Assembly (NCBI RefSeq): GCF_005049105.1
Contig: NZ_SUKA01000005.1
Span: 97,843-161,842, forward strand
Length of the DNA stretch: 64,000 nucleotides
DNA from: Sphingobacterium alkalisoli
GTDB lineage: Bacteria > Bacteroidota > Bacteroidia > Sphingobacteriales > Sphingobacteriaceae
Direction of reading: 5' to 3'
Shown piece by piece: positions 8,243-17,390 of the stretch (position 1 is the stretch's first letter; each line of letters opens with the position of its first letter). The notes beneath the pieces were generated by a model that had not been told where the DNA came from, did no database searches, and was given only the letters and a program-made list of their open reading frames with translations. The position numbers and the translations under genes were made by a program.

Positions 8243-9367
8243 CTAATAATTAATTACTTGTTCGACCATTGATTCCGGTACCGCTCTGAATTGATATGTC
8301 TGTGTGCGGAGCTGGGGTTCGAACCCGGCTTCTGCAATTGCATCTTGGATAGTTTGGGAAGTGAAGCGGTGAGGAGCTCCGGCCGCCGAAACCACATTTT
8401 CTTCGATCATAATAGACCCAAAGTCATTCGCTCCGCCATGCAGACATAATTGAGCCACTCGTTTTCCGACAGTGAGCCAAGACGCCTGAGTATTTTTGAT
8501 ATTAGGCAACATGATACGACTTAAAGCAATCATTCGTACATATTCGTCGCCTGTTACATCATTGGTGATACCGCGTAGACGCTTTAGGAGTGTCCCATCA
8601 TCCTGAAATGGCCAAGGTATGAAGGCGACAAATCCGTGGTGCCCCTCAGGCTTTGCATCCTGTACTTCTCGTATCCAGACCAAATGTTCGAAACGTTCTT
8701 CGATTGTTTCAATATGCCCAAACATCATTGTAGCCGAAGTAGGGAGATTAATTTTGTGTGCAGCGCGCATGACATCCAACCATTCCTGCCCCCCGCATTT
8801 TCCTTTAGAAATCAAACGACGTACGCGATCATTTAATATTTCAGCGCCGGCTCCAGGCAACGAATCTAATCCCGCTTCTTTGAGAACAGTGAGCACATCA
8901 AGATGGCTCATTCCTTCTAATTTGGCAATATGCGCAATTTCCGGTGGACCTAACGAATGTAGTTTAAGGGCAGGGTACAAATCTTTTAATTGTTTGAATA
9001 GCGAGGCATAGAATTCGATGCCTAAATCCGGATGATGCCCTCCCTGCAATAAAAGTTGATCGCCTCCGTATTTAAAGGTCTCTTCAATTTTTTGCTTGTA
9101 TGTCTCTATATCTGTAATATAACTTTCTTCATGTCCCGGACGTCTAAAAAAATTACAGAATTTGCAGTTTGCAATACAGACATTCGTTGTATTTACATTC
9201 CGATCGATCTGCCAGGTAACTTTGCCATGGGGAACCTGAACTTTGCGAAGTTCATTGGCCACATAGCTCAGATCGGCGGTAGCCGCATGATGATATAAGT
9301 AAATACCTTCTTCTTTTGATAAAAAATCAAAATTTAAGGCGCGTTCCAATAAAGAATTTACATCCAT
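8243..9367 (-). CDS. mqnC: Cyclic dehypoxanthinyl futalosine synthase (radical SAM)
   Basis: 374 residues. Third step of the futalosine pathway to menaquinone: cyclises dehypoxanthine futalosine. The radical-SAM cluster motif CIANCKFC (Cys-x3-Cys-x2-Cys) lies at about residues 66-73. GGDQLLLQGGHHPDLGIEFY and LPGAGAEILNDRVR match MqnC more closely than its paralogue MqnE. The pathway fits an organism that respires with menaquinone only. A -7 box sits 5 bases before the ATG, so the transcript may be leaderless. Confidence 0.93.
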   Translation of the reverse strand: MDVNSLLERALNFDFLSKEEGIYLYHHAATADLSYVANELRKVQVPHGKVTWQIDRNVNTTNVCIANCKFCNFFRRPGHEESYITDIETYKQKIEETFKYGGDQLLLQGGHHPDLGIEFYASLFKQLKDLYPALKLHSLGPPEIAHIAKLEGMSHLDVLTVLKEAGLDSLPGAGAEILNDRVRRLISKGKCGGQEWLDVMRAAHKINLPTSATMMFGHIETIEERFEHLVWIREVQDAKPEGHHGFVAFIPWPFQDDGTLLKRLRGITNDVTGDEYVRMIALSRIMLPNIKNTQASWLTVGKRVAQLCLHGGANDFGSIMIEENVVSAAGAPHRFTSQTIQDAIAEAGFEPQLRTQTYQFRAVPESMVEQVINY

Positions 9368-9372
9368 TAGAA

Positions 9373-9380
9373 CAAAGATA
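9373..9380 (-). promoter_or_regulatory. Candidate -7 box directly before mqnC
   Basis: Reads TATCTTTG on the minus strand, five bases before the mqnC ATG. No clear -33 element is visible. Confidence 0.45.
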
Positions 9381-9435
9381 CACAGTTTTTTTGTTAAATT
9401 TTAACTATCGGATGCACGAGTGCGGGATGATGCAG

Positions 9436-10203
9436 TTATATCAATATCATCAAGACACAGGAAATAATGACCATAGCTGTAATAATAATACGGAACTCTT
9501 TTTCGGGCAATATTTTTACGAGTTTTATTCCAAGTACTCCTCCTAATATAATAAATGGTAGCGCCATGAAATTCAGTAGAACGCCTACCCAACTTACGTT
9601 CTGCCACACAAATACCTGTAAGGGTATTTTGATATAGTTTAAGATCATGATAAACCAGGCGCCAGTGGCTACGAAAGCGTATTTATTTAAGTTCTTGGTT
9701 AACAAGTAAACCGATAACGCAGGTCCGGCGGCATTGCCAATCATGGTCGAAAATCCCATGATAAAACCGAAAAGGGGCGAGTACCATTTTCCATTAGTAA
9801 TAATAAGCTGTTTAGTCTTGTCAAGCTTTTCCATCCAAAACATAATACCTATCCCCAAAATAATGCAAGCTCCCATTACTATTTTAAAGGATGTGTCATC
9901 AATATACTTTCCGATGATCAGGGCGACAGTTAATCCCATCAACGACATTGGTAGCAATTTCAGAACTTCAGACCATATCAGCTGCTTTCGGTAGTAGATC
10001 ACTCCCATCAAGTCTGCTAATGCAAGCAATATGAGTACGATACCGGTCGAGTATTTCGCGCCAAAAAGTATAACAAATAGAGGTACTGCCAGCGAACCTA
10101 TATTTTGAATCCCTGTTTTTGACATGCCTATCAATAGGGCACATGTAAGATACAGTATCCAACTCGATGTATTTGGCAAGAGGGCTAGTGCTTCTTCAAA
10201 CAT
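9436..10203 (-). CDS. TauE/SafE family membrane permease
   Basis: 255 residues with about seven or eight hydrophobic helices (for example ILYLTCALLIGMSKTGI and FIMGFSTMIGNAAGPALSVY) and the duplicated four-helix layout of TauE/SafE transporters. The family exports sulfite, sulfoacetate or related anions; substrate not predictable here. The start codon overlaps the stop of the upstream HAD gene by one base, so the two are co-transcribed. A 68-aa frame overlapping the 3' end on the same strand is not a gene. Confidence 0.85.
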   Translation of the reverse strand: MFEEALALLPNTSSWILYLTCALLIGMSKTGIQNIGSLAVPLFVILFGAKYSTGIVLILLALADLMGVIYYRKQLIWSEVLKLLPMSLMGLTVALIIGKYIDDTSFKIVMGACIILGIGIMFWMEKLDKTKQLIITNGKWYSPLFGFIMGFSTMIGNAAGPALSVYLLTKNLNKYAFVATGAWFIMILNYIKIPLQVFVWQNVSWVGVLLNFMALPFIILGGVLGIKLVKILPEKEFRIIITAMVIISCVLMILI

Positions 10204-10862
10204 TATTTCGTCAGCAGGGCTAAGATTTTTGAAGCATCTATTTCCGTGTAATCATGAATATAAAGATCGCAGGGAGGAAGCTGTTCCTTTGTATGTGAGC
10301 TTAATACGCCTACCACTTTCATATTTGCATTAATTGCCGCAGATACTCCCGAAAACGAATCTTCAAAGATGACGCAGTGATTTGGATCTACGCCCAGGTT
10401 TTGGGCGGATGTTAAATACACTTCAGGATCAGGTTTATGCTTAGCGACATTTTCACTAGCTAATAATGATTCCATTTTTAGACGGATACCTAATCCATCG
10501 ATAACAAGATCCATATTGGCCCTCGGAGCGGAAGTGGCTACGCCGGTTTTGAAACCCTTGTCTTTCAGATCCTCCAAAAAAGCAGCATAATTTGGAATGG
10601 ATTTTATCTCTGATTTATATATTTCTCTAAATAGTCCCTCTTTTTCGTTTTCCAATTTCAAAAGCTCTTCACCGGCAATTGTTTTTTTGAAAAAATGGCT
10701 CATAATATAGGAATTATGTTTGCCATACATGTGATCCTCAAACTCTACGTCACTATAAGGAATTTTGTATTTGTCGAAGAAGACTTCAAAGGCTTTAGCA
10801 TGGTACGGATTCGTATGTGCGATTACGCCGTCCATATCAAAGATTACCGCATAATTATTCAT
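10203..10862 (-). CDS. HAD-superfamily phosphatase / beta-phosphoglucomutase-like
   Basis: 219 residues. HAD motif I VIFDMDGVIAH at residues 6-16 carries the nucleophile Asp and acid/base Asp. Motif II is the TSAP segment, motif III the Lys in KHKPDPEVYL, and motif IV FEDSFSGVSAA. The cap domain inserted after motif I is the helical type of beta-phosphoglucomutases and small-sugar phosphatases. First gene of a two-gene unit with the TauE-like permease. The substrate cannot be inferred. Confidence 0.88.
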   Translation of the reverse strand: MNNYAVIFDMDGVIAHTNPYHAKAFEVFFDKYKIPYSDVEFEDHMYGKHNSYIMSHFFKKTIAGEELLKLENEKEGLFREIYKSEIKSIPNYAAFLEDLKDKGFKTGVATSAPRANMDLVIDGLGIRLKMESLLASENVAKHKPDPEVYLTSAQNLGVDPNHCVIFEDSFSGVSAAINANMKVVGVLSSHTKEQLPPCDLYIHDYTEIDASKILALLTK

Positions 10863-10866
10863 AGCG

Positions 10867-10874
10867 CAAACTTA
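10867..10874 (-). promoter_or_regulatory. Candidate -7 box directly before the HAD gene
   Basis: Reads TAAGTTTG on the minus strand, four bases before the ATG at 10862, suggesting a leaderless or near-leaderless transcript. Confidence 0.45.
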
Positions 10875-10998
10875 GAGATATTTGATTTTATACGCAATTA
10901 TAATCGAACGGAATATAACGGCAAATTATTGGCAGATGAAATCTAGAAAACTATTTAGTATAGGTTTTGTTGTTGTTAGTAACTAGATTTTATATGTT

Positions 10999-11502
10999 AT
11001 GAGCGAATTAAATTATATTGGAAAAGAAGGAATCGACAAATTGAAAGAGCTGGCCGAAGGTATAGATTTTTGTATGTTTTGTAGTGCTTTGTCCTTAAGA
11101 CCTATTCATGCTACACCTATGAGTGTTCAGGAAGTAGATGATAACGGCGATATTTGGTTTTTGGGCAGTAAATCGAGTGATAAGTATACGGACATATTAC
11201 AAGATGGTAACGTCCAATTGTTTTTTTCTAAAAACAGTGATTTTACCTATTTAAGTATATATGGTACAGGTACTTTTTCGGAAGACCAAACTCGGATTGA
11301 TAAGTATTGGAATAAAATGGTAGAAGGATGGTTTGAAAAGGGAAGGGAAGATCCAGATATCGTATTGATTAAAATTATGCCACACGATATCCGGTATTGG
11401 GAAACGAAAGATAATAAAATAGTTTCGATGGCTAAAGTACTATGGACTTCTGTAACCGGAGATAAAACAAATACTGGAAGAGAAGGAAGTATTGAAATCT
11501 AA
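10999..11502 (+). CDS. Pyridoxamine 5'-phosphate oxidase-like, general stress protein 26 family
   Basis: 167-residue split-barrel flavin-binding protein. The pattern FCMFCSALS-RPIHATPMSVQEVDDNGDIWF, followed by FLGSKSSDKYTDILQD, matches the general stress protein 26 branch, which binds FMN or FAD but has no proven PNPOx activity. It lies 3 bp before the ligase-associated exonuclease gene, so it is probably co-transcribed with the repair cluster. Confidence 0.88.
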   Translation: MSELNYIGKEGIDKLKELAEGIDFCMFCSALSLRPIHATPMSVQEVDDNGDIWFLGSKSSDKYTDILQDGNVQLFFSKNSDFTYLSIYGTGTFSEDQTRIDKYWNKMVEGWFEKGREDPDIVLIKIMPHDIRYWETKDNKIVSMAKVLWTSVTGDKTNTGREGSIEI

Positions 11503-11505
11503 TGC

Positions 11506-12510
11506 ATGAGGAGGTTACTTACTGTCGACGAGAATGGCCTCTACTGTAAGCAGGGCGATTTTTATATTGACCCTTGGAAACCCGTAAAAACTGCATTAAT
11601 AAGCCATGGGCATAGTGATCATATGCGCTGGGGAATGCAACATTATATTTGTCATCATCATACTTTACCTATTTTGAAGCTGCGATTGGGGACTGAAAAT
11701 TCTACTCAGGGAGTGGCATATGGCGAGGTCTTCGAAATAAATGGTGTTAAAATATCGTTTCACCCGGCCGGCCATATTATTGGTTCAGCTCAGATACGTT
11801 TGGAATTTCAGGATGAAGTTTGGCTTTTTACCGGCGATTACAAGATAGCAAAAGACGGTGTAAGTACACCTTATGAGCTCGTGAAATGTGATCATTTTAT
11901 AACAGAGAGTACATTTGGTCTTCCTATTTATCATTTCCCACCGCCCGAGTTGATTTATCAGGATATCAATTCATGGTGGCGACAGAATGCCGACGAAGGA
12001 TATAATACGGTGCTATTAGCTTATTCGCTAGGGAAGTCCCAAAATATTCTCGCACATATTGATCCCTCAATTGGTGAAGTATATCTGCACGGCGCGGTAG
12101 CAAATACCAATAATGCACTTGCCGAAATAGGTTATCACTTTCCAGGAAAATATATTAGCCCCGATATCGATCGGTCAGCATTGCGATCTGCTTTAATAGT
12201 CGCCCCACCATCCGCCAGTGACACACCCTGGCTAAGGAAACTTAAGCCATACCGTATCGCGATGTGCAGCGGTTGGATGCAACTTAGGGGAGCGCGTAGA
12301 AGAAAAGGTGTCGACAGAGGTTTTGCACTGTCCGACCACTGCGACTGGGATCAATTGAACCAAGCTATTCGACAAACGGACGCTAAACATGTATACGTAA
12401 CACATGGCTATGAAAGCATTTTTTCAAAATGGGTAACGAATCATTTTGGAATTCCTGCCTCTGTACTTAAGACGGTTTATAACGATGAGGAGGAGGAATC
12501 TGAGCTATGA
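11506..12510 (+). CDS. Ligase-associated DNA exonuclease (metallo-beta-lactamase fold)
   Basis: 334 residues. The MBL metal-binding motif SHGHSDH is at about residues 35-41; a further His lies in HPAGHIIGSAQ and Asp in TGDYK, giving the CPSF/SNM1-like beta-CASP layout. It belongs to the family always found beside the ATP-dependent ligase, helicase and PdeM, and is thought to process DNA ends. Its stop overlaps the ligase start by 4 bp. Confidence 0.92.
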   Translation: MRRLLTVDENGLYCKQGDFYIDPWKPVKTALISHGHSDHMRWGMQHYICHHHTLPILKLRLGTENSTQGVAYGEVFEINGVKISFHPAGHIIGSAQIRLEFQDEVWLFTGDYKIAKDGVSTPYELVKCDHFITESTFGLPIYHFPPPELIYQDINSWWRQNADEGYNTVLLAYSLGKSQNILAHIDPSIGEVYLHGAVANTNNALAEIGYHFPGKYISPDIDRSALRSALIVAPPSASDTPWLRKLKPYRIAMCSGWMQLRGARRRKGVDRGFALSDHCDWDQLNQAIRQTDAKHVYVTHGYESIFSKWVTNHFGIPASVLKTVYNDEEEESEL

Positions 12511-14111
12511 GAAAATTTGTTGAGCTAATTGAGGCAATCGACAGCACGACCAAGACTAATCAGAAGGTTGATGCTATATTGCGCTATTTGCAGATAGCGG
12601 GTGAGGAGGACAAAGTTTTTGCAATAGCCATTTTAACCGGAAATAAACCTAGGAGACCGATTAAAACAACAGATCTTAGACTCTGGGCTTCTGAAATGTC
12701 CGATACTCCTTTATGGCTGTTAGAAGAATGTTATTATGTAGTGGGTGATTTAGCGGAAACCATAACCCTGACCATCCCGCCATCCATGCCCCAAAAGGAT
12801 TTCTCCTTAAAAGGTGTTTTCGAAGATATTATTATTTTACGGACAGATCAACCAGATGTACAAAAATTAAAGGTTTTATCGTATTGGTCAGCATTAAGCG
12901 GGAGTTCCCTTTTTGTTTTTAATAAATTCTTGACTGGCAATTTTAGGGTTGGCGTCTCTAAAAAATTAGTTGTGAAAGCTATAGCCAAGTATCTGAAATA
13001 TGATAAAGCAGTTATAGAACATCGGCTAATGGGAAAATGGAACCCATTTGAAGAAACCATGGATACCTTATTTGCCGAAGAACATCTCGAAGGGAAGCAT
13101 TTTTTGCCCTATCCATTCTATTTGGCCTATGCGTTGGAGGGAGACCCTCAGGAGTTAGGGGATTTAACGGATTGGATATTGGAAGCAAAGTTGGATGGTA
13201 TCCGTGGGCAGCTGATCGTGCGCGAAGATGAAATATTTGTATGGAGTAGAGGAGAGGATCTTATGAACGAAAAGTTTGTCGAATTTCTCCCTCTAAAGGA
13301 TATCTTGCCAAACGGTACCGTATTAGATGGAGAGGTAATTCCTTGGAAAAATGATCGCCCGTTAGATTTTCAGCTTATGCAGACTCGTATTGGAAGGAAG
13401 AATCTTTCGAAGAAGATATTGGAAGACATACCGTTGGTAATGATCTGCTATGATGTATTGGAATGGCAAGGTAATGATATACGCGATTGGCCATTAGCAA
13501 AGAGACGACAGTTACTGATGGAAATATTAGCTACGTATCCGGTAAACGGTGTCCTTTTGCTATCCGAAGAAAAGATTTTTAATAATTGGGATGAAGCAAA
13601 GTTATATCGAAATCAAGCGCGGCAATACTTTTCCGAAGGGCTCATGATTAAAAATAGAAATAGTCCTTATGAAGTCGGGAGAAAGCGTGGCAAATGGTGG
13701 AAATGGAAAACGGACGCAATGACAATAGATGGTGTGCTGATCTATGCACAGTCGGGACATGGCAGACGGGCAAATTTGTTTACGGATTACACCTTCGCAG
13801 TATGGGACAATGGCGTGTTGGTACCCTTTACAAAAGCGTATTCCGGACTTACCGACAAAGAGCTTATTACGATAGATAATTGGATTAAACGGAATACAAT
13901 CGACAAGTTCGGCCCTGTCAGATCTGTCAAACCTGAACTCGTTTTTGAACTGGCTTTTGAAGGTATTAACCTCAGTAGCAGACATAAATCGGGGGTAGCT
14001 TTACGGTTTCCCAGGATTGTACGGTGGCGTACGGATAAACCAGCATTAGAAGCAAATACAAGGGAAGATTTATTACATTTGTTAAACACTAAACATGAAT
14101 CAACTCGCTGA
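12507..14111 (+). CDS. ATP-dependent DNA ligase of the ligase-associated repair cluster
   Basis: 534 residues. An N-terminal helical DNA-binding domain (about 1-200) is followed by the nucleotidyltransferase domain, with the adenylation Lys in ILEAKLDGIRGQ (motif I KxDGxR), motif III around MICYDVLEW and motif IV SEGLMIKN. A C-terminal OB domain follows. It seals nicks using ATP, unlike the NAD-dependent replicative LigA. Gene order exonuclease-ligase-helicase-PdeM is the conserved damage-response cluster. Confidence 0.95.
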   Translation: MRKFVELIEAIDSTTKTNQKVDAILRYLQIAGEEDKVFAIAILTGNKPRRPIKTTDLRLWASEMSDTPLWLLEECYYVVGDLAETITLTIPPSMPQKDFSLKGVFEDIIILRTDQPDVQKLKVLSYWSALSGSSLFVFNKFLTGNFRVGVSKKLVVKAIAKYLKYDKAVIEHRLMGKWNPFEETMDTLFAEEHLEGKHFLPYPFYLAYALEGDPQELGDLTDWILEAKLDGIRGQLIVREDEIFVWSRGEDLMNEKFVEFLPLKDILPNGTVLDGEVIPWKNDRPLDFQLMQTRIGRKNLSKKILEDIPLVMICYDVLEWQGNDIRDWPLAKRRQLLMEILATYPVNGVLLLSEEKIFNNWDEAKLYRNQARQYFSEGLMIKNRNSPYEVGRKRGKWWKWKTDAMTIDGVLIYAQSGHGRRANLFTDYTFAVWDNGVLVPFTKAYSGLTDKELITIDNWIKRNTIDKFGPVRSVKPELVFELAFEGINLSSRHKSGVALRFPRIVRWRTDKPALEANTREDLLHLLNTKHESTR

Positions 14112-16530
14112 TGTTTGGTTTTTCAATCAAGGATGGAAACCACATGCCTTTCAAAAGGAAGCATGGAAAGTTATATCTAAGGGGAATTCGGGTTTGTTAA
14201 ATGCTCCCACGGGGTTTGGTAAAACCTTTGGAATCTGGTTTGGTATATTAGACCACTATTACAATCATCCCCAGTTCCAGAAAAAAAAGACAAAAAAGAA
14301 ACAATTGCATGCCCTTTGGATCACTCCCTTGCGTGCTCTGTCGAAAGAAATTTATAAGGCTGCCACGCAGGTGAGCACGGATTTAGAACTGGATTACAAA
14401 ATTGAATTGCGGACAGGAGATACGTCTAGTGCCGATCGGCAAAAGCAGCGTAAAAATCCTCCTCAGGCACTTATAACAACACCCGAAAGCGTTCATCTGT
14501 TGTTGGCTTCTAAAGGGGCGACGGATTATTTTAAGCAACTTGAGTTTATTGTTGTGGATGAGTGGCATGAATTGTTGGGTAGTAAACGAGGGGTATTAAT
14601 AGAGCTGGCGCTCAGTCGATTGAAAGCGATTAATCCAATGCTGAAGATATGGGGGATTTCAGCGACGATTGGAAACCTTCCGGAAGCGCAGGAGATACTA
14701 CTGGGGCATCATCATCGTGGTGTGATGGTTAAAGCCAACTTGAAGAAGAAGATACAGATTGAAACTATTCTTCCGGATAGTTTAGAAAAATTTCCTTGGG
14801 CGGGTCATCTTGGTGTGCGCCTTTTGGATAAAGTCGTGGATATTATCCGAAAATATCATTCCACGTTGATTTTCACCAATACGCGATCGCAAGCAGAAAT
14901 CTGGTACCAGCAGATCATTACGTTCTATCCCGAATTTGCGGGATTGCTTGCTATACATCACGGCTCTTTATCCGATGAAATCCGTCTGTGGGTAGAAGAT
15001 GCTTTGCATGAAGGAAAACTCAAGGCTGTCGTTTGTACGAGCAGTCTGGATTTAGGGGTTGATTTTAGACCGGTAGATTGTGTGATTCAAATCGGATCCC
15101 CAAAGGGCGTTGCGAGGTTTCTGCAACGCGCGGGGCGATCTGGTCACCGCCCGCACGAAACTTCCTATATTTATTACCTTCCGACGAATTCTTTAGAAAT
15201 CATAGAAGGAGATTCGCTAAAATATGCAGTTAAAGAAAATATTATCGAGCAGCGAATTCCTTATATTCGATCTTTCGATGTGCTCGTACAATATTTGATG
15301 ACGCTCGCTGTAGGTGATGGATTTGATGCTGTACAGTTATTTTCTGAAGTAAAAGGCACACACTGCTTTTCATCTATTTCTAGAGAAGAGTTTGATCAAT
15401 GTATGGCCTTGTTACTGTATGGAGGTGCTGCACTCACAGCTTATGATGATTTTCATCGCCTAGAGCTAGTTGATGGACTTTATAAAGTGACGTCCCGTAA
15501 ATTAGCATTAAGGCATCGTCTTAGCATTGGTGCTATCGTATCTGACATCATGATGCGTGTTAAGTTTATGTCTGGAAAATACTTGGGTTCTATTGAAGAA
15601 TCCTTTATTTCCAAATTAAATAGCGGAGATGTATTCTGGTTTTCGGGGCGACAGCTGGAATTGATACAGGTACGTGCTAATGACGCTATAGTCAAACCCT
15701 CAGAAAAGAAAAAAGGTGTCATCCCTTCTTGGATGGGAGGGCGTTTTGCTATCTCTCCTGATTTAGGAACGGCTATCCGTCACAGTTTTTCAAATATACA
15801 CAAAGATAAGGTCTCTAGTCCTGAGATCGAATTCCTCCGCCCTTTATTCGTTGAGCAATCAAAACGTTCTATACTTCCGAAAGAAGGTGAACTGCTCGTG
15901 GAATACATGCAGACTAAATACGGATTTCATCTTTTCTTGTATCCTTTTGATGGAAAATTAGTACATGAAGGCATGGCTCAGGTAATTGCCTATCGATTAG
16001 GGAAAATAAAACCGGCAACCTTTAGTATTGCGACCAATGAGTACGGGATAGAGTTGTTGACAGACACGGAATACGAAATAGACGTCCCGTTTTTAACGAA
16101 CTTATTGACGCCGCATAATTTGCATGCCGATATTTCCTCGGGAATTAATGTGCAGGAGATGGCACGTCGGCGATTTAGAGATATAGCAGGTATAGCCGGT
16201 TTGGTGTTTCAGGGTTATCCGGGCAAGCAAATGAAAAGCAAGCACCTTCAGGCTAATTCGGGGTTATTCTTTTCCGTATTTGAAGATTATGATCCGAATA
16301 ATTTACTTTTGCGCGAAGCTTATGACGAAGTTTTTGACTTCCAGTTGGAAGAAGGACGAATGCAGCAGGCATTCGAGCGGATTGCAGATCATCACATCGT
16401 GCTTGCAAAACCGCTAAGACTGACGCCTTTTTCTTTTCCTATATTCTCGGAATCATTTCGTGAACGGTATAGCAACGAAGATTGGCAAAGTCGATTGGAA
16501 AAATTAAAAGGACAATTATTAGATGGCTAA
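14095..16530 (+). CDS. Ligase-associated DEXH-box helicase (Lhr-like)
   Basis: 811 residues. The Walker A motif is APTGFGKTF (about 37-45), motif II is VVDEWHEL (DEWH instead of DEAH), motif III SATIGNLPEA, and motif VI FLQRAGRSGHRPH. The long C-terminal part resembles the Lhr-core winged-helix/beta-barrel region. Predicted 3'-5' helicase in damage repair. It overlaps the ligase by 17 bp and PdeM by 8 bp, indicating translational coupling. Confidence 0.93.
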   Translation: MNQLADVWFFNQGWKPHAFQKEAWKVISKGNSGLLNAPTGFGKTFGIWFGILDHYYNHPQFQKKKTKKKQLHALWITPLRALSKEIYKAATQVSTDLELDYKIELRTGDTSSADRQKQRKNPPQALITTPESVHLLLASKGATDYFKQLEFIVVDEWHELLGSKRGVLIELALSRLKAINPMLKIWGISATIGNLPEAQEILLGHHHRGVMVKANLKKKIQIETILPDSLEKFPWAGHLGVRLLDKVVDIIRKYHSTLIFTNTRSQAEIWYQQIITFYPEFAGLLAIHHGSLSDEIRLWVEDALHEGKLKAVVCTSSLDLGVDFRPVDCVIQIGSPKGVARFLQRAGRSGHRPHETSYIYYLPTNSLEIIEGDSLKYAVKENIIEQRIPYIRSFDVLVQYLMTLAVGDGFDAVQLFSEVKGTHCFSSISREEFDQCMALLLYGGAALTAYDDFHRLELVDGLYKVTSRKLALRHRLSIGAIVSDIMMRVKFMSGKYLGSIEESFISKLNSGDVFWFSGRQLELIQVRANDAIVKPSEKKKGVIPSWMGGRFAISPDLGTAIRHSFSNIHKDKVSSPEIEFLRPLFVEQSKRSILPKEGELLVEYMQTKYGFHLFLYPFDGKLVHEGMAQVIAYRLGKIKPATFSIATNEYGIELLTDTEYEIDVPFLTNLLTPHNLHADISSGINVQEMARRRFRDIAGIAGLVFQGYPGKQMKSKHLQANSGLFFSVFEDYDPNNLLLREAYDEVFDFQLEEGRMQQAFERIADHHIVLAKPLRLTPFSFPIFSESFRERYSNEDWQSRLEKLKGQLLDG

Positions 16531-17170
16531 AAAGCTGACATTCAATAACCTCGAAATATTCTTACTGCCCCAAAAGGCAGTTTATATACCGCATTACGCA
16601 ATGCTCATTGTGTCAGACTGGCATCTCGGTAAATTAATGCACTTCCGGAAAGAAGGACTTTTTGTTCCTCCACCACAAATACGACATGAACTCAATATAC
16701 TAGGTGAATTGATGCAGGAGGTGCCGACTAAAAAGGTCGTGTTCTTGGGCGACCTATTTCACTCCGACTGGAATGCGGACTGGACGGAATTGATAAATTA
16801 CCTGAGTAATTTCCCACATATAGAGTTTGTGCTGACGAAAGGCAACCACGATATATTAACGGAAGAAATATGGGAAAAATCAACCGTAATTCAGCAAAAA
16901 GATCAGCTAATACTAGCCGAAGGTCTTGTTTTATCGCATGAGCCGATAGCGGATTTACCTGAGCATATGTTTAACTTGGTCGGACACATCCATCCTGGAT
17001 GTGTGATAGAAACTAAAGGAAGACAAAGTTTTAGATTGCCCTGTTTTTACCTAAAAAATAAGCGTCTCGTACTTCCAGCCTTTGGGAAATATACCGGCTT
17101 GCACATTATTTCCAAAGAGGTCGATACACAGATTTTTGCCATTGTAAACGATGCGGTCATTGAAGTTTAA
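16523..17170 (+). CDS. pdeM: Ligase-associated endonuclease PdeM
   Basis: 215-residue calcineurin-like metallophosphoesterase. The metal ligands are visible in order: SDWHLGKL, FLGDLFHSDW, TKGNHD, SHEP and GHIHPG. Family members act as endonucleases/phosphodiesterases in the ligase-linked repair cluster. Last gene of the host operon; the hairpin at 17229-17255 follows it. Confidence 0.92.
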   Translation: MAKKLTFNNLEIFLLPQKAVYIPHYAMLIVSDWHLGKLMHFRKEGLFVPPPQIRHELNILGELMQEVPTKKVVFLGDLFHSDWNADWTELINYLSNFPHIEFVLTKGNHDILTEEIWEKSTVIQQKDQLILAEGLVLSHEPIADLPEHMFNLVGHIHPGCVIETKGRQSFRLPCFYLKNKRLVLPAFGKYTGLHIISKEVDTQIFAIVNDAVIEV

Positions 17171-17228
17171 CGGGGTAAGGGATTTCAGTAAAGCAAATTT
17201 GAAAAATAGGCAAGTTATTGAAAAAAGA

Positions 17229-17255
17229 AAAAGCTCATCTGTCTGATGAGCTTTT
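17229..17255. terminator. Bidirectional terminator at the host side of the phage junction
   Basis: 11-bp stem AAAAGCTCATC / GATGAGCTTTT with a 5-base loop. It can end the pdeM operon rightward and, read leftward, is the natural terminator just past the tRNA 3' end. Confidence 0.85.
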
Positions 17256-17279
17256 GTACCTAGGGCGGGAATCGAACTC
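17256..17279 (-). other. Attachment-site remnant: 3' end of a tRNA gene (phage att core)
   Basis: Read on the minus strand this holds the T-loop TTCGATT, T-stem half CCCGC, acceptor half CCTAGGT and discriminator A of a tRNA. The bases just 5' of the T-loop (AAGAG) cannot pair with CCCGC, so the tRNA is cut off here. This is the expected picture of a tyrosine-recombinase phage inserted at a tRNA 3' end, with the restored tRNA at the other end of the prophage. The original tRNA should begin ACCTAGG and contain GCGGG before the T-loop. Confidence 0.65.
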
Positions 17280-17355
17280 TTCCCGTCGCTTTTAGGGTTT
17301 TCTGTGTGCTTTTTTTTGCTCATTAGGGGGGATTGTTGAAAGCTGAATGAGAAAA

Positions 17356-17377
17356 TTATGTGCTGTTTTATGTGCTG
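17356..17377 (+). repeat. Direct repeat next to att, possible integrase arm sites
   Basis: TTATGTGCTG occurs twice (17356-17365, 17368-17377) with a 12-bp period; a third TGTGCT lies at 17305-17310. Short direct repeats flanking the core are typical of integrase arm-binding sites. The 220-bp stretch 17171-17390 holds no gene. Confidence 0.35.
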
Positions 17378-17390
17378 ATTATTTACCTAA

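Noticed and set aside
9401..9607. 68-aa minus-strand frame
   Set aside because: It overlaps the TauE/SafE gene in another frame, with basic, non-family sequence; a shadow frame.
13602..14089. Long minus-strand frames under the DNA ligase gene
   Set aside because: Antisense shadows of a well-conserved gene; their sequence follows the ligase codons and matches no family.
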